Assembly (NCBI GenBank): GCA_035530135.1
Contig: DATKVJ010000061.1
Coordinates: 48,808 to 112,807, forward strand
Direction: 5' to 3'
Origin: CAIYYX01 sp035530135
Lineage (GTDB): Bacteria; Pseudomonadota; Gammaproteobacteria; Burkholderiales; Rhodocyclaceae
DNA: 64,000 nt
Position numbers and translations under genes: made by a program. Within the stretch, counting starts at the first letter, position 1. The number at the start of each line of letters is the position of its first letter. Below are positions 27,983-36,722 of the stretch, one piece after another. The notes beneath the pieces were generated by a model, which saw only the letters and a program-made list of their open reading frames with translations, was not told the origin of the DNA and made no database searches.

Positions 27983-29533
27983 ATGAACGTCTCCGATTGG
28001 ATCGTCCGCCACGCCGAGGCGACGCCCGACAAGCTGGCCGTCCGCTTTCCCGGGCGCGACCTGAGTTATGCGGCGCTCGCCGCGCTGGTGGAGGAGCTGG
28101 CCGCCGCCCTGGAAGCGAAGGGCGTGGGCCGCGGCGGCTGCGCCGCCTACCTCGGCTACAACAGTCCGGAGATGCTGGCGCTGATGTTCGCCTGCGCCCG
28201 GCTGGGTGCCCTGTTCATGCCGCTCAACTGGCGGCTGGCGGGGCCGGAACACGGAATGATGATCAGCGATTGCACGCCCACCGTGCTCTTCGTCGAGCCG
28301 CCCTTCGTCGCCCAGACGGAGGGCTTGCGTGCATCCCTGGGCGAAATCCTGGCCGGAATCACGCTGGTGTCGATGGGCGAGCCGCAGCGTGGCTGGCTGT
28401 CCTACCCCGACTTCCTGTCCGGCGCGCAGAGGGCGAGTTCGGGACCGGCGCCGCGCGATCCCGAAGACCGTGGCGATGTGCCGCTCTTGATCTGCTACAC
28501 GTCGGGGACGACGGGCAGACCCAAGGGCGTGCTGCTGACCCAGGCGGCGCTGGCGGCCAACGCCGCCAACAGCGCCGACATGCACGATCTGAGCGCGGCC
28601 GACCGGATCCTCACGACGCTGCCGCTGTTCCACGTCGGCGGCCTCAACATCCTGACCACGCCGGCCCTGGCCGCCGGTGCGAGCGTGGTGCTGCACCCGA
28701 AGTTCGACCCGGAGGCGACCTTCGACGCCATCTGTCGCGAACGCATCACGCTCACCGTGCTGGTGCCGGCGCAGCTCGACATGCTGATGGCGCATCCGCG
28801 CTGGCCGAGCGCGGACCTCTCCAGCCTGCGCATGATCACCACCGGTTCCAGCATCGTCCCGGAGCGGCTGATCCGCGCGCTGCGGCAGCGGGGTGTGGCG
28901 CTGGTGCAGGTCTATGGCGCCACCGAGACCTGCCCGATCGCCACCTACCAGAAGCTCGCGGACGTCGAACGCAAGCCCGGCTCCGCCGGCCGGCCGGCGC
29001 CCGGCTGCGAGGTGCGCGTGGCCGGGGACGGCAGCAGCGACGATCTCGCGCCGGGCGTCACCGGCGAAATCCTGGTGCGCGGAGCCAACGTCATGAGCGG
29101 CTACTGGCGCTCGCCCCAAGCCACGGCGGCGGTGCTGCAGGACGGCTGGTTCAAGAGCGGCGACATGGGCCACTGGGATGCCGACGGCTATCTGTTCGTG
29201 GATGGCCGCAGGAAGGAAATGATCATCTCCGGCGGCGAGAACATCTATCCCGCCGAAATCGAGAACGTCCTGATCGAGTGCCGCGACATCGCCGAGGCCG
29301 CGGTGGTCGGCCGTCCCGACCGGCGTTGGGGCGAGGTCGTGGTCGCCGTGGTGGTGCCGAAGAGCGGTGTGAGCCTCACCAGGGAGCGCGTGCTCGAGCT
29401 GTTCGAGGGACGGATCGCCCGCTTCAAGCATCCCAAGGAAGTGCTGTTCGTCGGCGAAATGCCCAAGACCGCCCTGGGCAAGGTGCGCAAGGAAGACGTA
29501 CGCACCTTGGTCGGGCGGGGAGCGGCACCTTGA
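27983..29533 (+). CDS. iaaB: Indoleacetate-CoA ligase type AMP-forming acyl-CoA synthetase
   Basis: A 516-residue adenylate-forming enzyme with the P-loop YTSGTTGRPKG (near 171), the ATP motif YGATETCP (near 310), GRRKEMIISGGENIYPAEIE (near 407) and the catalytic Lys in PKTALGKVRKED near the end. In Aromatoleum aromaticum the corresponding gene product IaaB was described as an indoleacetate-CoA ligase. Its place between the thiolase and the hydantoinase genes matches that cluster. It activates the acid with ATP and CoA in the cytoplasm. The assignment to iaaB rests on context plus family; sequence alone would only say acyl-CoA synthetase. Confidence 0.85.
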   Translation: MNVSDWIVRHAEATPDKLAVRFPGRDLSYAALAALVEELAAALEAKGVGRGGCAAYLGYNSPEMLALMFACARLGALFMPLNWRLAGPEHGMMISDCTPTVLFVEPPFVAQTEGLRASLGEILAGITLVSMGEPQRGWLSYPDFLSGAQRASSGPAPRDPEDRGDVPLLICYTSGTTGRPKGVLLTQAALAANAANSADMHDLSAADRILTTLPLFHVGGLNILTTPALAAGASVVLHPKFDPEATFDAICRERITLTVLVPAQLDMLMAHPRWPSADLSSLRMITTGSSIVPERLIRALRQRGVALVQVYGATETCPIATYQKLADVERKPGSAGRPAPGCEVRVAGDGSSDDLAPGVTGEILVRGANVMSGYWRSPQATAAVLQDGWFKSGDMGHWDADGYLFVDGRRKEMIISGGENIYPAEIENVLIECRDIAEAAVVGRPDRRWGEVVVAVVVPKSGVSLTRERVLELFEGRIARFKHPKEVLFVGEMPKTALGKVRKEDVRTLVGRGAAP

Positions 29534-29570
29534 ACATCCACGACATGACCACACTGACGGAGTGCAAGCC

Positions 29571-31697
29571 ATGGCACTAAAAATCGGGATCGACGTCGGC
29601 GGCACCTTCACCGATCTGGTCGTGACCCGTGACGGCGCCGAGCCGACCATCTACAAGACGCTGTCGACGCCGGCCGATCCCTCGGTCGCCTTCGTCAATG
29701 GCCTGACCGACATCGCCGCCAGCATGAACCCGCCGCTGTCGCTGCAGGCCTTCGCAGCCAGCATCGACGTCATCGTGCACGGCACCACGGTCACCACCAA
29801 CGCCACCCTGACCAGTACCGGCGCCAAGTGCGCGCTGATCACCACGCGCGGCCTGCGCGACGCGCTGGAGATGCGCCGAGGCATCCGCGAAGAGCAGTAC
29901 AACAACCGCTACACCAACGTCAAGCCGCTCGCTCCCCGCCATCTGCGCGTCGGCGTCGGGGGCCGCATCGACAGGAACGGCGTCGAGACCGCCCCGCTCG
30001 ATCTCGACGAGGTGAGGGGAGCGCTGCGCCTGTTCAAGGCAGAGGGCGTGCAGGCGGTGTCGATCTGCTTCATGAATTCCTTCGCCAATCCGACCCACGA
30101 ACGGGCGGCGGCAAAGCTGGTGCGGGCGGAGCTGCCCGGCGCCTATCTCTCGGTGTCGACCGATGTCCTGCCCTCGATCCGCTTCTACGAGCGGGTCAGC
30201 ACCACGGCGCTCAATTCCTACGTCGGGCCCAAGCTCAATCACTACCTCGACCAGCTGACCGCCCGCCTCGGCCAGATCGGTTTCCGCGGACTGCTCCTGA
30301 TCATGCAGTCGAACGGCGGCGTCATCTCGCCGCAACTGGCGCGGGAGCGGGCGGCGCTGACCCTGCTCTCCGGCCCGGCCGGCGGCCCCGGCGCCGGTCT
30401 CTTCTACACCCGGATCCACGGCCAGGACAAGTGCATCGTCACCGACATGGGCGGCACCAGCTTCGAGGCGTCGGTGGCGGTGGGCGCGCCGATGATCAAG
30501 AACGACGGCGAGATCGCGCGGCACAAGATCGCGCTGCCGATGCTGGACATCCACACCATCGGCGCCGGCGGCGGCTCGATCGGCTGGCTCGACCAAGGCG
30601 GCATGCTGCGCATGGGTCCGGCGAGCGCCGGCGCCGATCCCGGCCCGGCCTGCTACGGCAAGGGCGGGGAGCTGCCCACCACCACCGACGCCAACGTGGT
30701 GCTGGGATTCCTCGATCCGGCGTATTTCGCCGGCGGCAGGATGAGGCTAGACGTCGCTGCAGCGCGCCGCGCCATCGAGACGCATGTCGCGAAACCGATG
30801 GGCTTGACCATCGAGCAGGCCGCGGCCGGCATGTACCGCGTCGCGTGCAACAACATGGCCCAGGGCGTGCGCGAGGTGACCATCAAGCGCGGCTTCGATC
30901 CGCGCGAATTCCCCTTCATTCCGGCCGGCGGCGCCGGTCCGATCCACTCCTGCCTGATCTGTCAGGAGCTGGAGATTCCGCTGCAGATCATTCCGCGCGA
31001 GTCCTCGGTGCTGTGCGCCTTCGGCATGCTGATGAGCGAGCTGAAGCACGATTTCGTGCGCACCTTCGTGGCAAGGCTGGAATCGGTCGCCTGGGACAGG
31101 CTCTCCGCGGTGATCGACGACATGGCCAAGGAGGGCGCACGCCAGCTCGAAGAGGAGCGCATCCCGGAAGACCGGCGCCGCTTCGAGGTCAAGCTCGATT
31201 GCCGCTACATCAAGCAGTACCACGAAGTGTCCTTCGCCGCAGCGCGCGAGGCGATCGCGGCGGGCGACGCCGCGGCCATCGCCGCCGCCTTCCACGCCGA
31301 GCACAACCGGCTCTACGGTTATTCACTGGAGCAGGAGCGGGCGCCGGTGGAGATCATCAACGTCCGGGTGCAGGCGATCGGCGTCACCGACCGGCCGGCG
31401 TATCGCGAGAAGCCCTGGGTCGGGCCGGACGCCGCCGCGGCGCGGAAGGGCAAGCGCAGCGTGTACATTCCGGAGACCGGGTCCTTCCGCGAGATCCCGG
31501 TGTATGACGGTCACCGCACCGGCTTCGGCCACCGCATCGACGGGCCGGCGATGATCGAGCAGGAGACCACCGCGATTTTCGTTTCCGCCGCCTTCGATTG
31601 CGTGGTCGATGCCTACGGCTCCTTCGCGCTGTTTGCGAAGGGCCGCGAAGACCTGGTGAAAACCTGCATCGGGGACAGACAGGAGGCACTGGCATGA
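29571..31697 (+). CDS. iaaC: Hydantoinase/oxoprolinase family subunit A, indoleacetate lactam opening
   Basis: A 708-residue HyuA-type subunit with the actin-like ATPase motifs KIGIDVGGTFTDLVV (residues 4-18) and DMGGTSFEASV (near 293). Family members (hydantoinase, oxoprolinase, acetone and acetophenone carboxylases) use ATP to phosphorylate a substrate carbonyl or enol. Here the likely substrate is 2-oxoindoleacetate, whose lactam would be opened to (2-aminophenyl)succinate together with subunit B. I start at the ATG at 29571 (GGAG upstream) rather than the GTG at 29562. It overlaps subunit B by 4 bp (ATGA). The iaaC symbol follows the published cluster and is less certain than the function. 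Confidence 0.85.
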   Translation: MALKIGIDVGGTFTDLVVTRDGAEPTIYKTLSTPADPSVAFVNGLTDIAASMNPPLSLQAFAASIDVIVHGTTVTTNATLTSTGAKCALITTRGLRDALEMRRGIREEQYNNRYTNVKPLAPRHLRVGVGGRIDRNGVETAPLDLDEVRGALRLFKAEGVQAVSICFMNSFANPTHERAAAKLVRAELPGAYLSVSTDVLPSIRFYERVSTTALNSYVGPKLNHYLDQLTARLGQIGFRGLLLIMQSNGGVISPQLARERAALTLLSGPAGGPGAGLFYTRIHGQDKCIVTDMGGTSFEASVAVGAPMIKNDGEIARHKIALPMLDIHTIGAGGGSIGWLDQGGMLRMGPASAGADPGPACYGKGGELPTTTDANVVLGFLDPAYFAGGRMRLDVAAARRAIETHVAKPMGLTIEQAAAGMYRVACNNMAQGVREVTIKRGFDPREFPFIPAGGAGPIHSCLICQELEIPLQIIPRESSVLCAFGMLMSELKHDFVRTFVARLESVAWDRLSAVIDDMAKEGARQLEEERIPEDRRRFEVKLDCRYIKQYHEVSFAAAREAIAAGDAAAIAAAFHAEHNRLYGYSLEQERAPVEIINVRVQAIGVTDRPAYREKPWVGPDAAAARKGKRSVYIPETGSFREIPVYDGHRTGFGHRIDGPAMIEQETTAIFVSAAFDCVVDAYGSFALFAKGREDLVKTCIGDRQEALA

Positions 31698-33361
31698 AGA
31701 TCGACCCGATCCTGCTCTCGGTGTATGCCCGGACCTTCAAGTCGATCACCGACGAGATGAGCATCTCGATGGAGCAGACCACCCGTTCGCCCATCCTGTG
31801 CGAGGCCAAGGACTACGTCACCGGCCTCTACGACGGCGACGGCAACATGCTGGAGCAGACCGAGAACCTGCCCATCCTGGCTTTCTCGCTGGCGCCGGTG
31901 TGCAAGTACATCAAGGAATTCTTCGGCGACGAGATCTATCCGGGCGACGTGATTTTCCACAACGACGTGTTCAGCCTGGGCAACCAGAACAACGACGTCG
32001 CGGTGTTCAAGCCGGTGTTCATGGACGGCGAGCTGGTCGCCTGGACCGCGGTCAAGGGCCACCAGGCGGACATCGGCGGCAACGTCGCCGGCGGCTACAA
32101 CCCGAACGCGGTCGAGGTCTGGCAGGAGGCGCTGCGCATCCCGCCGGTCAAGGTGGTCGAGCGCGGCAAGCTGCGAAAGGACGTCTGGGGGCTGATCTTC
32201 GCCAACATTCGTCTCGACATCGTCCAGCACGACATGAAGGCCGAGATGGGCGCTTGCACCGTCGGCGAGCGGCGCCTCCTGGAACTGCTCGGCAAGTACG
32301 GCGTGCCCAGCTACCGGGCGCACAAGCAGGCGCTGTTCGACGCCACGCGCAAGATGATGGAGGCGGAGATATTCAAGATCCCCAACGGCGACTATTCGGG
32401 CGAGGGCTACGTGTATTACGACGGCCGCCACGAGGGTTCGAAGTTCACCATCCGCGTGGACATCGCGGTCAGGGACCGGCACATCAAGTTCGATTACTCG
32501 CGCACCGACGCCCAGACCAACGGCTTCGTCAATGGCACCTTCACCTCCAGCGCCTCGGCCACCATCCTGACCCTGCTGCAGATGGTCAATCCCGACATCC
32601 CGCACAACGAGGGCATGGTGGCGCCGATCGAGATCGTCATCCCCTCGGGCACCATCCTCAACGCCGCCTACCCGAAGGCCACCACCTTCGGCAACCATCT
32701 CTGTCCGCCCAACGCCGACGCCATCCAGCGGGCGCTGGCGCCGGTGATGCCGGACCGGGTGACGGCCGGCTGGAACAATCTGCTCGCTTCGCTGACCACC
32801 GGCATCGACCCGAAGAACGGCGAGAAGTACGTGGACATCGGCTTCATGGGTCTGAAGGGCGGCTCCGGCGCGATGCAAGGCTGCGACGGCTACGACCACA
32901 TCGGCATGATCGACGCCTCGGGCGGAGTGCTCGACCAGGACTACGAGATGTTCGAGCAGCAGACGCCGCACACCCTGGTCAAGCACGAACTGCTCGCCGA
33001 CTCCGCCGGCGCCGGGCAATGGCGCGGCGGCCTGGGGGTCGAGACGATCTTCGAGATCGGCTCGGACGACACCCAACTGGTGACCTTCGGCGACGGCGAC
33101 TTCGAGCCGGCCTTCGGCCTGTTCGGCGGCGGCGATGCCGGGCTCAACTTCATCCGCCTGGAGTATCCGGACGGCCGCACCGTGGTGCCCAAGAACAAGG
33201 ATCTGATCACCGGCGTGCCCAGGGGCACCGTCTATCACCAGGTGGCGAGCGGCGGCGGCGGCTACGGCGATCCCAAGCTGCGCGACCGCGAGCTGCTGGC
33301 CGAGGAGGTGAGAAACGGCGTCATCTCTGCCGAGCAGGCCAAAGCCCTCTATGGCCTGTAA
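31694..33361 (+). CDS. iaaE: Hydantoinase/oxoprolinase family subunit B
   Basis: A 555-residue HyuB-type subunit, the partner of the preceding ATPase. The start KIDPILLSVYARTFKSITDEM, the block LGNQNNDVAVFKPVFMDGE and the Gly-rich GGGGYGDPKLRDRELLAEEV end are diagnostic of the family. The ATG at 31694 overlaps the stop of subunit A, so translation is coupled. In related carboxylases extra subunits follow; none does here, which supports simple ATP-dependent hydrolysis. The symbol iaaE is assigned by analogy with the described iaa cluster. Confidence 0.85.
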   Translation: MKIDPILLSVYARTFKSITDEMSISMEQTTRSPILCEAKDYVTGLYDGDGNMLEQTENLPILAFSLAPVCKYIKEFFGDEIYPGDVIFHNDVFSLGNQNNDVAVFKPVFMDGELVAWTAVKGHQADIGGNVAGGYNPNAVEVWQEALRIPPVKVVERGKLRKDVWGLIFANIRLDIVQHDMKAEMGACTVGERRLLELLGKYGVPSYRAHKQALFDATRKMMEAEIFKIPNGDYSGEGYVYYDGRHEGSKFTIRVDIAVRDRHIKFDYSRTDAQTNGFVNGTFTSSASATILTLLQMVNPDIPHNEGMVAPIEIVIPSGTILNAAYPKATTFGNHLCPPNADAIQRALAPVMPDRVTAGWNNLLASLTTGIDPKNGEKYVDIGFMGLKGGSGAMQGCDGYDHIGMIDASGGVLDQDYEMFEQQTPHTLVKHELLADSAGAGQWRGGLGVETIFEIGSDDTQLVTFGDGDFEPAFGLFGGGDAGLNFIRLEYPDGRTVVPKNKDLITGVPRGTVYHQVASGGGGYGDPKLRDRELLAEEVRNGVISAEQAKALYGL

Positions 33362-33373
33362 GCGGAGCCGGCG

Positions 33374-34507
33374 ATGAATTTTGAATTTTCCGAAGAGCAG
33401 CGCGCGATCCGCGACAGCTTCGCGCGCTTCTGCGACGCGCGCATCGCGCCGCAGGCGGCGGCGCTCGACGAGGCGCGGATCTTCCCGCGCGAATTGTTCG
33501 GCGAACTCGCCGGTCTCGGCTTCTTCGGCATGCGCTACCCGGAGGAAGCGGGCGGCAGCGGCGTCGGGCTGACCGAGTTTTGCCTGGCGCTCTCCGAGGT
33601 GGCGCGCGGCTCGATGTCGCTCGCCGGCGCCGCGGCGATGCAGTCGCTGATGGGCACCAAGTTCCTGCACATGCTGGGCAACGCCGACATCGTGGAACGC
33701 CTGTTCAAGCCGGCGCTCCGGGGCGAGAAGATCGCCGCCATCTGCATGACCGAGCCCAACGCCGGCTCGGATCTCAATTCCATCGCCACCACCGCCGCCA
33801 AGGTGGCCGGCGGCTATGTCATAAACGGCCAGAAGACCTGGATCACCTCGGCGCCGGTGGCCGACTTCTTCACCGTCTTCGCCAAGGCCGGTACCGAGAA
33901 GAAGCTCACCATCTTCCTGGTCGAGCGCTCGTTCAAGGGCCTCTCGGTCGGCCGCGAGATCCACAAGATGGGGGTGTGGGCGCTGCCGACCTCCGAGCTG
34001 GCCTTCGACGAGTGTTTCGTGCCCGACAGCCACCGGCTGTCGAAGGAAGAGGGCGACGGCGAGGGACACCTGAAGAAGACGCTGGCGGAGATCCGCATCA
34101 TCACCGGCGCCATGGGCCTGGGCGTGGCGCGCGCGGCGCTCTCGGAGGCGGTGCGCTACGCCTCCGAGCGCGAGCAGTTCGGCAAGCCGATCAACCGCTA
34201 CCAGGCGATCCAGATGAAGCTCGCGGACATGGCGACGAGCCTGGAAGCCGCCACCCATCTGGTGTACTACGCCGCCTGGCGGCACGGCGCCGGGTTGCCG
34301 CACCACAAGGAGGCGGCGATGGCCAAGCTGTTCGCCACCGAGACCGCGGCCAGCGTCTGCGACCAGGCGGCGCGGATACTCGCTTCCTACGGCTACGCGA
34401 TGGAATATCCGGTGCAGCGCTACCTGCGCGACGTGCGCTTCACCCTGATCGGCGGCGGCACCAGCGAGATCCTCAAGCTCATCATCGCCAAGGAGGTGTC
34501 GGCGTGA
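33374..34507 (+). CDS. iaaF: Acyl-CoA dehydrogenase lacking the catalytic Glu, 2-aminobenzylmalonyl-CoA dehydrogenase (IaaF type)
   Basis: A 377-residue flavoprotein of the acyl-CoA dehydrogenase fold (CMTEPNAGSDLNSIATTA, GQKTWITSAPVADFFTVFAKA, YASEREQFGKPINRYQAIQ). The position of the catalytic Glu in most family members (IYEGT) is Gly361 here (LIGGGTSEI). The alternative Glu position of isovaleryl-CoA dehydrogenase, just before the helix-G Arg, is Ile. This fits the decarboxylating benzylmalonyl-CoA dehydrogenase IaaF of Aromatoleum aromaticum, in which loss of CO2 replaces proton removal. The expected reaction is 2-aminobenzylmalonyl-CoA to 2-aminocinnamoyl-CoA plus CO2. It lies 12 bp after subunit B. 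Confidence 0.88.
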   Translation: MNFEFSEEQRAIRDSFARFCDARIAPQAAALDEARIFPRELFGELAGLGFFGMRYPEEAGGSGVGLTEFCLALSEVARGSMSLAGAAAMQSLMGTKFLHMLGNADIVERLFKPALRGEKIAAICMTEPNAGSDLNSIATTAAKVAGGYVINGQKTWITSAPVADFFTVFAKAGTEKKLTIFLVERSFKGLSVGREIHKMGVWALPTSELAFDECFVPDSHRLSKEEGDGEGHLKKTLAEIRIITGAMGLGVARAALSEAVRYASEREQFGKPINRYQAIQMKLADMATSLEAATHLVYYAAWRHGAGLPHHKEAAMAKLFATETAASVCDQAARILASYGYAMEYPVQRYLRDVRFTLIGGGTSEILKLIIAKEVSA

Positions 34508-34526
34508 ATACCCTTACCTTACGGCT

Positions 34527-34588
34527 CGTCATTGCGAGCGCAGCGAAGCAATCTCCAGACTGCCGCGGCTCACGGCCTCGCAGTGACG
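34527..34588. repeat. REP-like palindromic repeat, copy 3
   Basis: CGTCATTGCGAGCGCAGCG, AAGCAATCTCCAGACTGCCGC and CACGGCCTCGCAGTGACG form an imperfect palindrome of about 62 bp between the dehydrogenase and mutase genes. It belongs to the family of copies 2 and 4. Confidence 0.75.
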
Positions 34589-34635
34589 ACCGGAGGAAGT
34601 CCCCGCGGGACGACAGGAGGAAGTCCCCGCGGGAT
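34589..34635. repeat. Tandem module GGAAGTCCCCGCGGGA x2
   Basis: Two tandem copies (about 24 bp each) of AGGAGGAAGTCCCCGCGGGA, each with a GTCCC-CGC-GGGAC type dyad. One copy of the same module follows REP copy 4 at 48724, so the two parts travel together. Confidence 0.65.
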
Positions 34636-34682
34636 GTCGGTGCAAGAATATTGCGAGCGCCCCCACTGTCAGGACTCAGGTC

Positions 34683-35090
34683 ATGAATCGCGGGGAAAGT
34701 CAGCGGCACATAAAAGTCCTGCTCGCCAAGCCGGGCCTGGACGGCCACGACCAGGGCGCCAAGATCGTCGCGCGCGCGATGATGGACGCCGGCTTCGAGG
34801 TGATCTACACCGGCCTGCGGCAGACGCCGGAGGCCGTGGCGCGGATGGCGCTGGAGGAGGACGTGGATGTGATCGCGCTGTCGAGCATGGCCGGTTCGCA
34901 CCTGCCCTTCTGCCGCAAGCTGAAACCATTGCTCGAAGCCGACGGTCTCACCGACAAGCTGTGGCTGATCGGCGGCAATCTGCCGGCCCAGGACCATCAG
35001 GCGCTCTCCGATCTGGGCTTCAAGGGCATCTTCCCCACCGGCTCCAAGCTCGACGCCATCGTCGATTTCATCCGGGAACAGGTCAAATGA
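34683..35090 (+). CDS. iaaG: B12-binding small subunit of acyl-CoA mutase
   Basis: A 135-residue cobalamin-binding domain with the DxHxxG motif in GLDGHDQG (Asp20, His22, Gly25), followed by SSMAGSH and IGGNLPAQD, which line the B12 tail pocket. It is a free subunit, as in 2-hydroxyisobutyryl-, ethylmalonyl- (some) and the proposed aminophenylsuccinyl-CoA mutases. It overlaps the large subunit by 4 bp (ATGA). With it, the protein would interconvert (2-aminophenyl)succinyl-CoA and 2-aminobenzylmalonyl-CoA. Symbols iaaG/iaaH follow the published cluster; which letter belongs to which subunit is not certain. Confidence 0.85.
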   Translation: MNRGESQRHIKVLLAKPGLDGHDQGAKIVARAMMDAGFEVIYTGLRQTPEAVARMALEEDVDVIALSSMAGSHLPFCRKLKPLLEADGLTDKLWLIGGNLPAQDHQALSDLGFKGIFPTGSKLDAIVDFIREQVK

Positions 35091-36712
35091 ACGATCGCGC
35101 CAAGCCGGGGGTCAAGCCCGAGATCAAGCCCGTGGTGAACGAATCCGGCATAGCGGTGAAGCCGCTGTACACGGCCGAGGACGTCGAGACGAGCGGCGGC
35201 TACAAGTTCGTCGGCCTGCCCGGCGAATATCCCTTCACCCGCGGCATCCATCGCCTGATGTACCGCAAGCAGCCCTGGACCATGCGCCAGTACGCCGGCT
35301 TCGGCAATCCGAGCGAGACCAACCAGCGCTTCAAGTACCTGATAGCCAACGGCCAGACCGGGCTCAACGTCGCCTTCGACCTGCCCACCCAGATCGGCCT
35401 GGACTCCGACGATCCGCTGGCCGAGGGCGAGATCGGCCGGGTCGGCATGTCGGTCGATACCCTGCGCGATTTCGAGCTGGCCTTCGAGGGCATCGACCTC
35501 GACCAGATCACCGTCTCGCTGACCATCAACGGCGCCGCGGCGATCCTGATCGCCATGTATCTGGCGATGGCCGAGAAGCGCGGCTACGACGTGAAGAAGC
35601 TGCGCGGCACCGCGCAGAACGACATCCTCAAGGAGTTCATCGGCCGCGGCACCTGGATCTTCCCGGTCGAGCCGTCGATCAGGCTGGTCGGCGACACCAT
35701 CGAGTACTGCGCCCAGCACGCGCCGAAATACAGCCCGGTCTCGGTGTGCGGCTATCACATCCGCGAATCCGGCGCGACCCCGGCGCAGGAGATGGCCTAC
35801 GCCTTCTGCATCGCCAAGGCCTACGCCGACGAGGTGATCAAGCGCGGCCTGCCGGTCGATGAGTTCGCCGGGCGGCTCTCCTACAACTTCAACATCTTCG
35901 GCAACATCTTCGAGCAGGTCTGCAAGTTCCGCGCCGGCCGCGGCCTGTGGGCCAAGATCATGAAGGAGGAGTACGGCGCCGAGCAACCCGGCTCGATGTG
36001 GCTGCGCATGATCGCCGCCGGCGGCGGCGGCGGCCTGACCTTCGAGCAGCCGGAGCTGAACATCGTCCGCGGCGCCTATTACGCGCTGATCTCCGCGCTG
36101 TCGGGGACGCAGACCATGGCGCTGTGCTCCTACGACGAGGCCTACACCATCCCGACCGAGTATTCGGCACGCATCTCGCTGCGCACCATGCAGATATTGA
36201 TCGAGGAAATGGGTCTGACCGAGACCGTCGATCCGCTCGCCGGCTCCTACTACGTCGAGACCATGACCAACCAGATGCGCGACAAGATGGTCGAGATCAT
36301 GGCCGAGACCGACGCCCAGGGCGGCATCGTCAAGCTGGTCTCGGAGGGTATCGTCCAGGCCAAGGTCTCGGCGCAGGCCTACCAGATGCAGCGCGACATC
36401 GAATCCGGCGCCTTTCCCAAGGTCGGGGTCAATCGCTACCGCAACGACCAGGACGAGGAGCACCCGGTCGAATTCCATCCCTACCAGGAGGAGGACGCGC
36501 GGCGCCAGATAGACAATCTGAACCGCGTGCGCGCCGAGCGCGATGCCGAAGCGGTGGCGCGCTGCCTGGCGCAGGTGGGGGCCGACGCCAGATCGGGCGC
36601 CAACGTCATGCCGGCGATCGTCGCTGCGGTCAAGGCCTACGCCAGCGTCGGCGAGATCACGCGGGAACTGGTGGAGGTTTATGGCCGCTACCGGGAACCG
36701 ATACGTTTTTGA
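35087..36712 (+). CDS. iaaH: Large subunit of B12-dependent acyl-CoA mutase, (2-aminophenyl)succinyl-CoA mutase
   Basis: A 541-residue TIM-barrel mutase subunit (YGFGNPSETN-type CoA region, LPTQIGLDSDDPLAEGEIGRVG). Residues aligned with methylmalonyl-CoA mutase of Propionibacterium keep its spacing: Tyr69 (Y89), Arg187 (R207) and His224 (H244). That Tyr/Arg pair marks mutases whose substrate carries a free carboxylate; isobutyryl- and 2-hydroxyisobutyryl-CoA mutases have Gln at the Arg position. This fits an aryl-succinyl/benzylmalonyl-CoA pair. The start at 35087 overlaps the small subunit. MeaB, the usual mutase chaperone, is encoded at 55163-55936 behind the same operator motif. Confidence 0.87.
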   Translation: MNDRAKPGVKPEIKPVVNESGIAVKPLYTAEDVETSGGYKFVGLPGEYPFTRGIHRLMYRKQPWTMRQYAGFGNPSETNQRFKYLIANGQTGLNVAFDLPTQIGLDSDDPLAEGEIGRVGMSVDTLRDFELAFEGIDLDQITVSLTINGAAAILIAMYLAMAEKRGYDVKKLRGTAQNDILKEFIGRGTWIFPVEPSIRLVGDTIEYCAQHAPKYSPVSVCGYHIRESGATPAQEMAYAFCIAKAYADEVIKRGLPVDEFAGRLSYNFNIFGNIFEQVCKFRAGRGLWAKIMKEEYGAEQPGSMWLRMIAAGGGGGLTFEQPELNIVRGAYYALISALSGTQTMALCSYDEAYTIPTEYSARISLRTMQILIEEMGLTETVDPLAGSYYVETMTNQMRDKMVEIMAETDAQGGIVKLVSEGIVQAKVSAQAYQMQRDIESGAFPKVGVNRYRNDQDEEHPVEFHPYQEEDARRQIDNLNRVRAERDAEAVARCLAQVGADARSGANVMPAIVAAVKAYASVGEITRELVEVYGRYREPIRF

Positions 36713-36722
36713 GGACCGCGAG

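Noticed and set aside
29571..33361. Reading the hydantoinase-like pair as acetone or acetophenone carboxylase
   Set aside because: The additional subunits of those carboxylases are absent and the surrounding genes fit indoleacetate breakdown.
34532..34682. An N-terminal extension of a coding frame through the gap between the dehydrogenase and mutase genes
   Set aside because: The frame runs through REP-like copy 3 and its tandem module; both mutase subunits have better starts at 34683 and 35087.
34683..36712. Reading the two-subunit mutase as 2-hydroxyisobutyryl-CoA or isobutyryl-CoA mutase
   Set aside because: The large subunit has Tyr69 and Arg187 at the specificity positions, not Ile/Gln or Phe/Gln.
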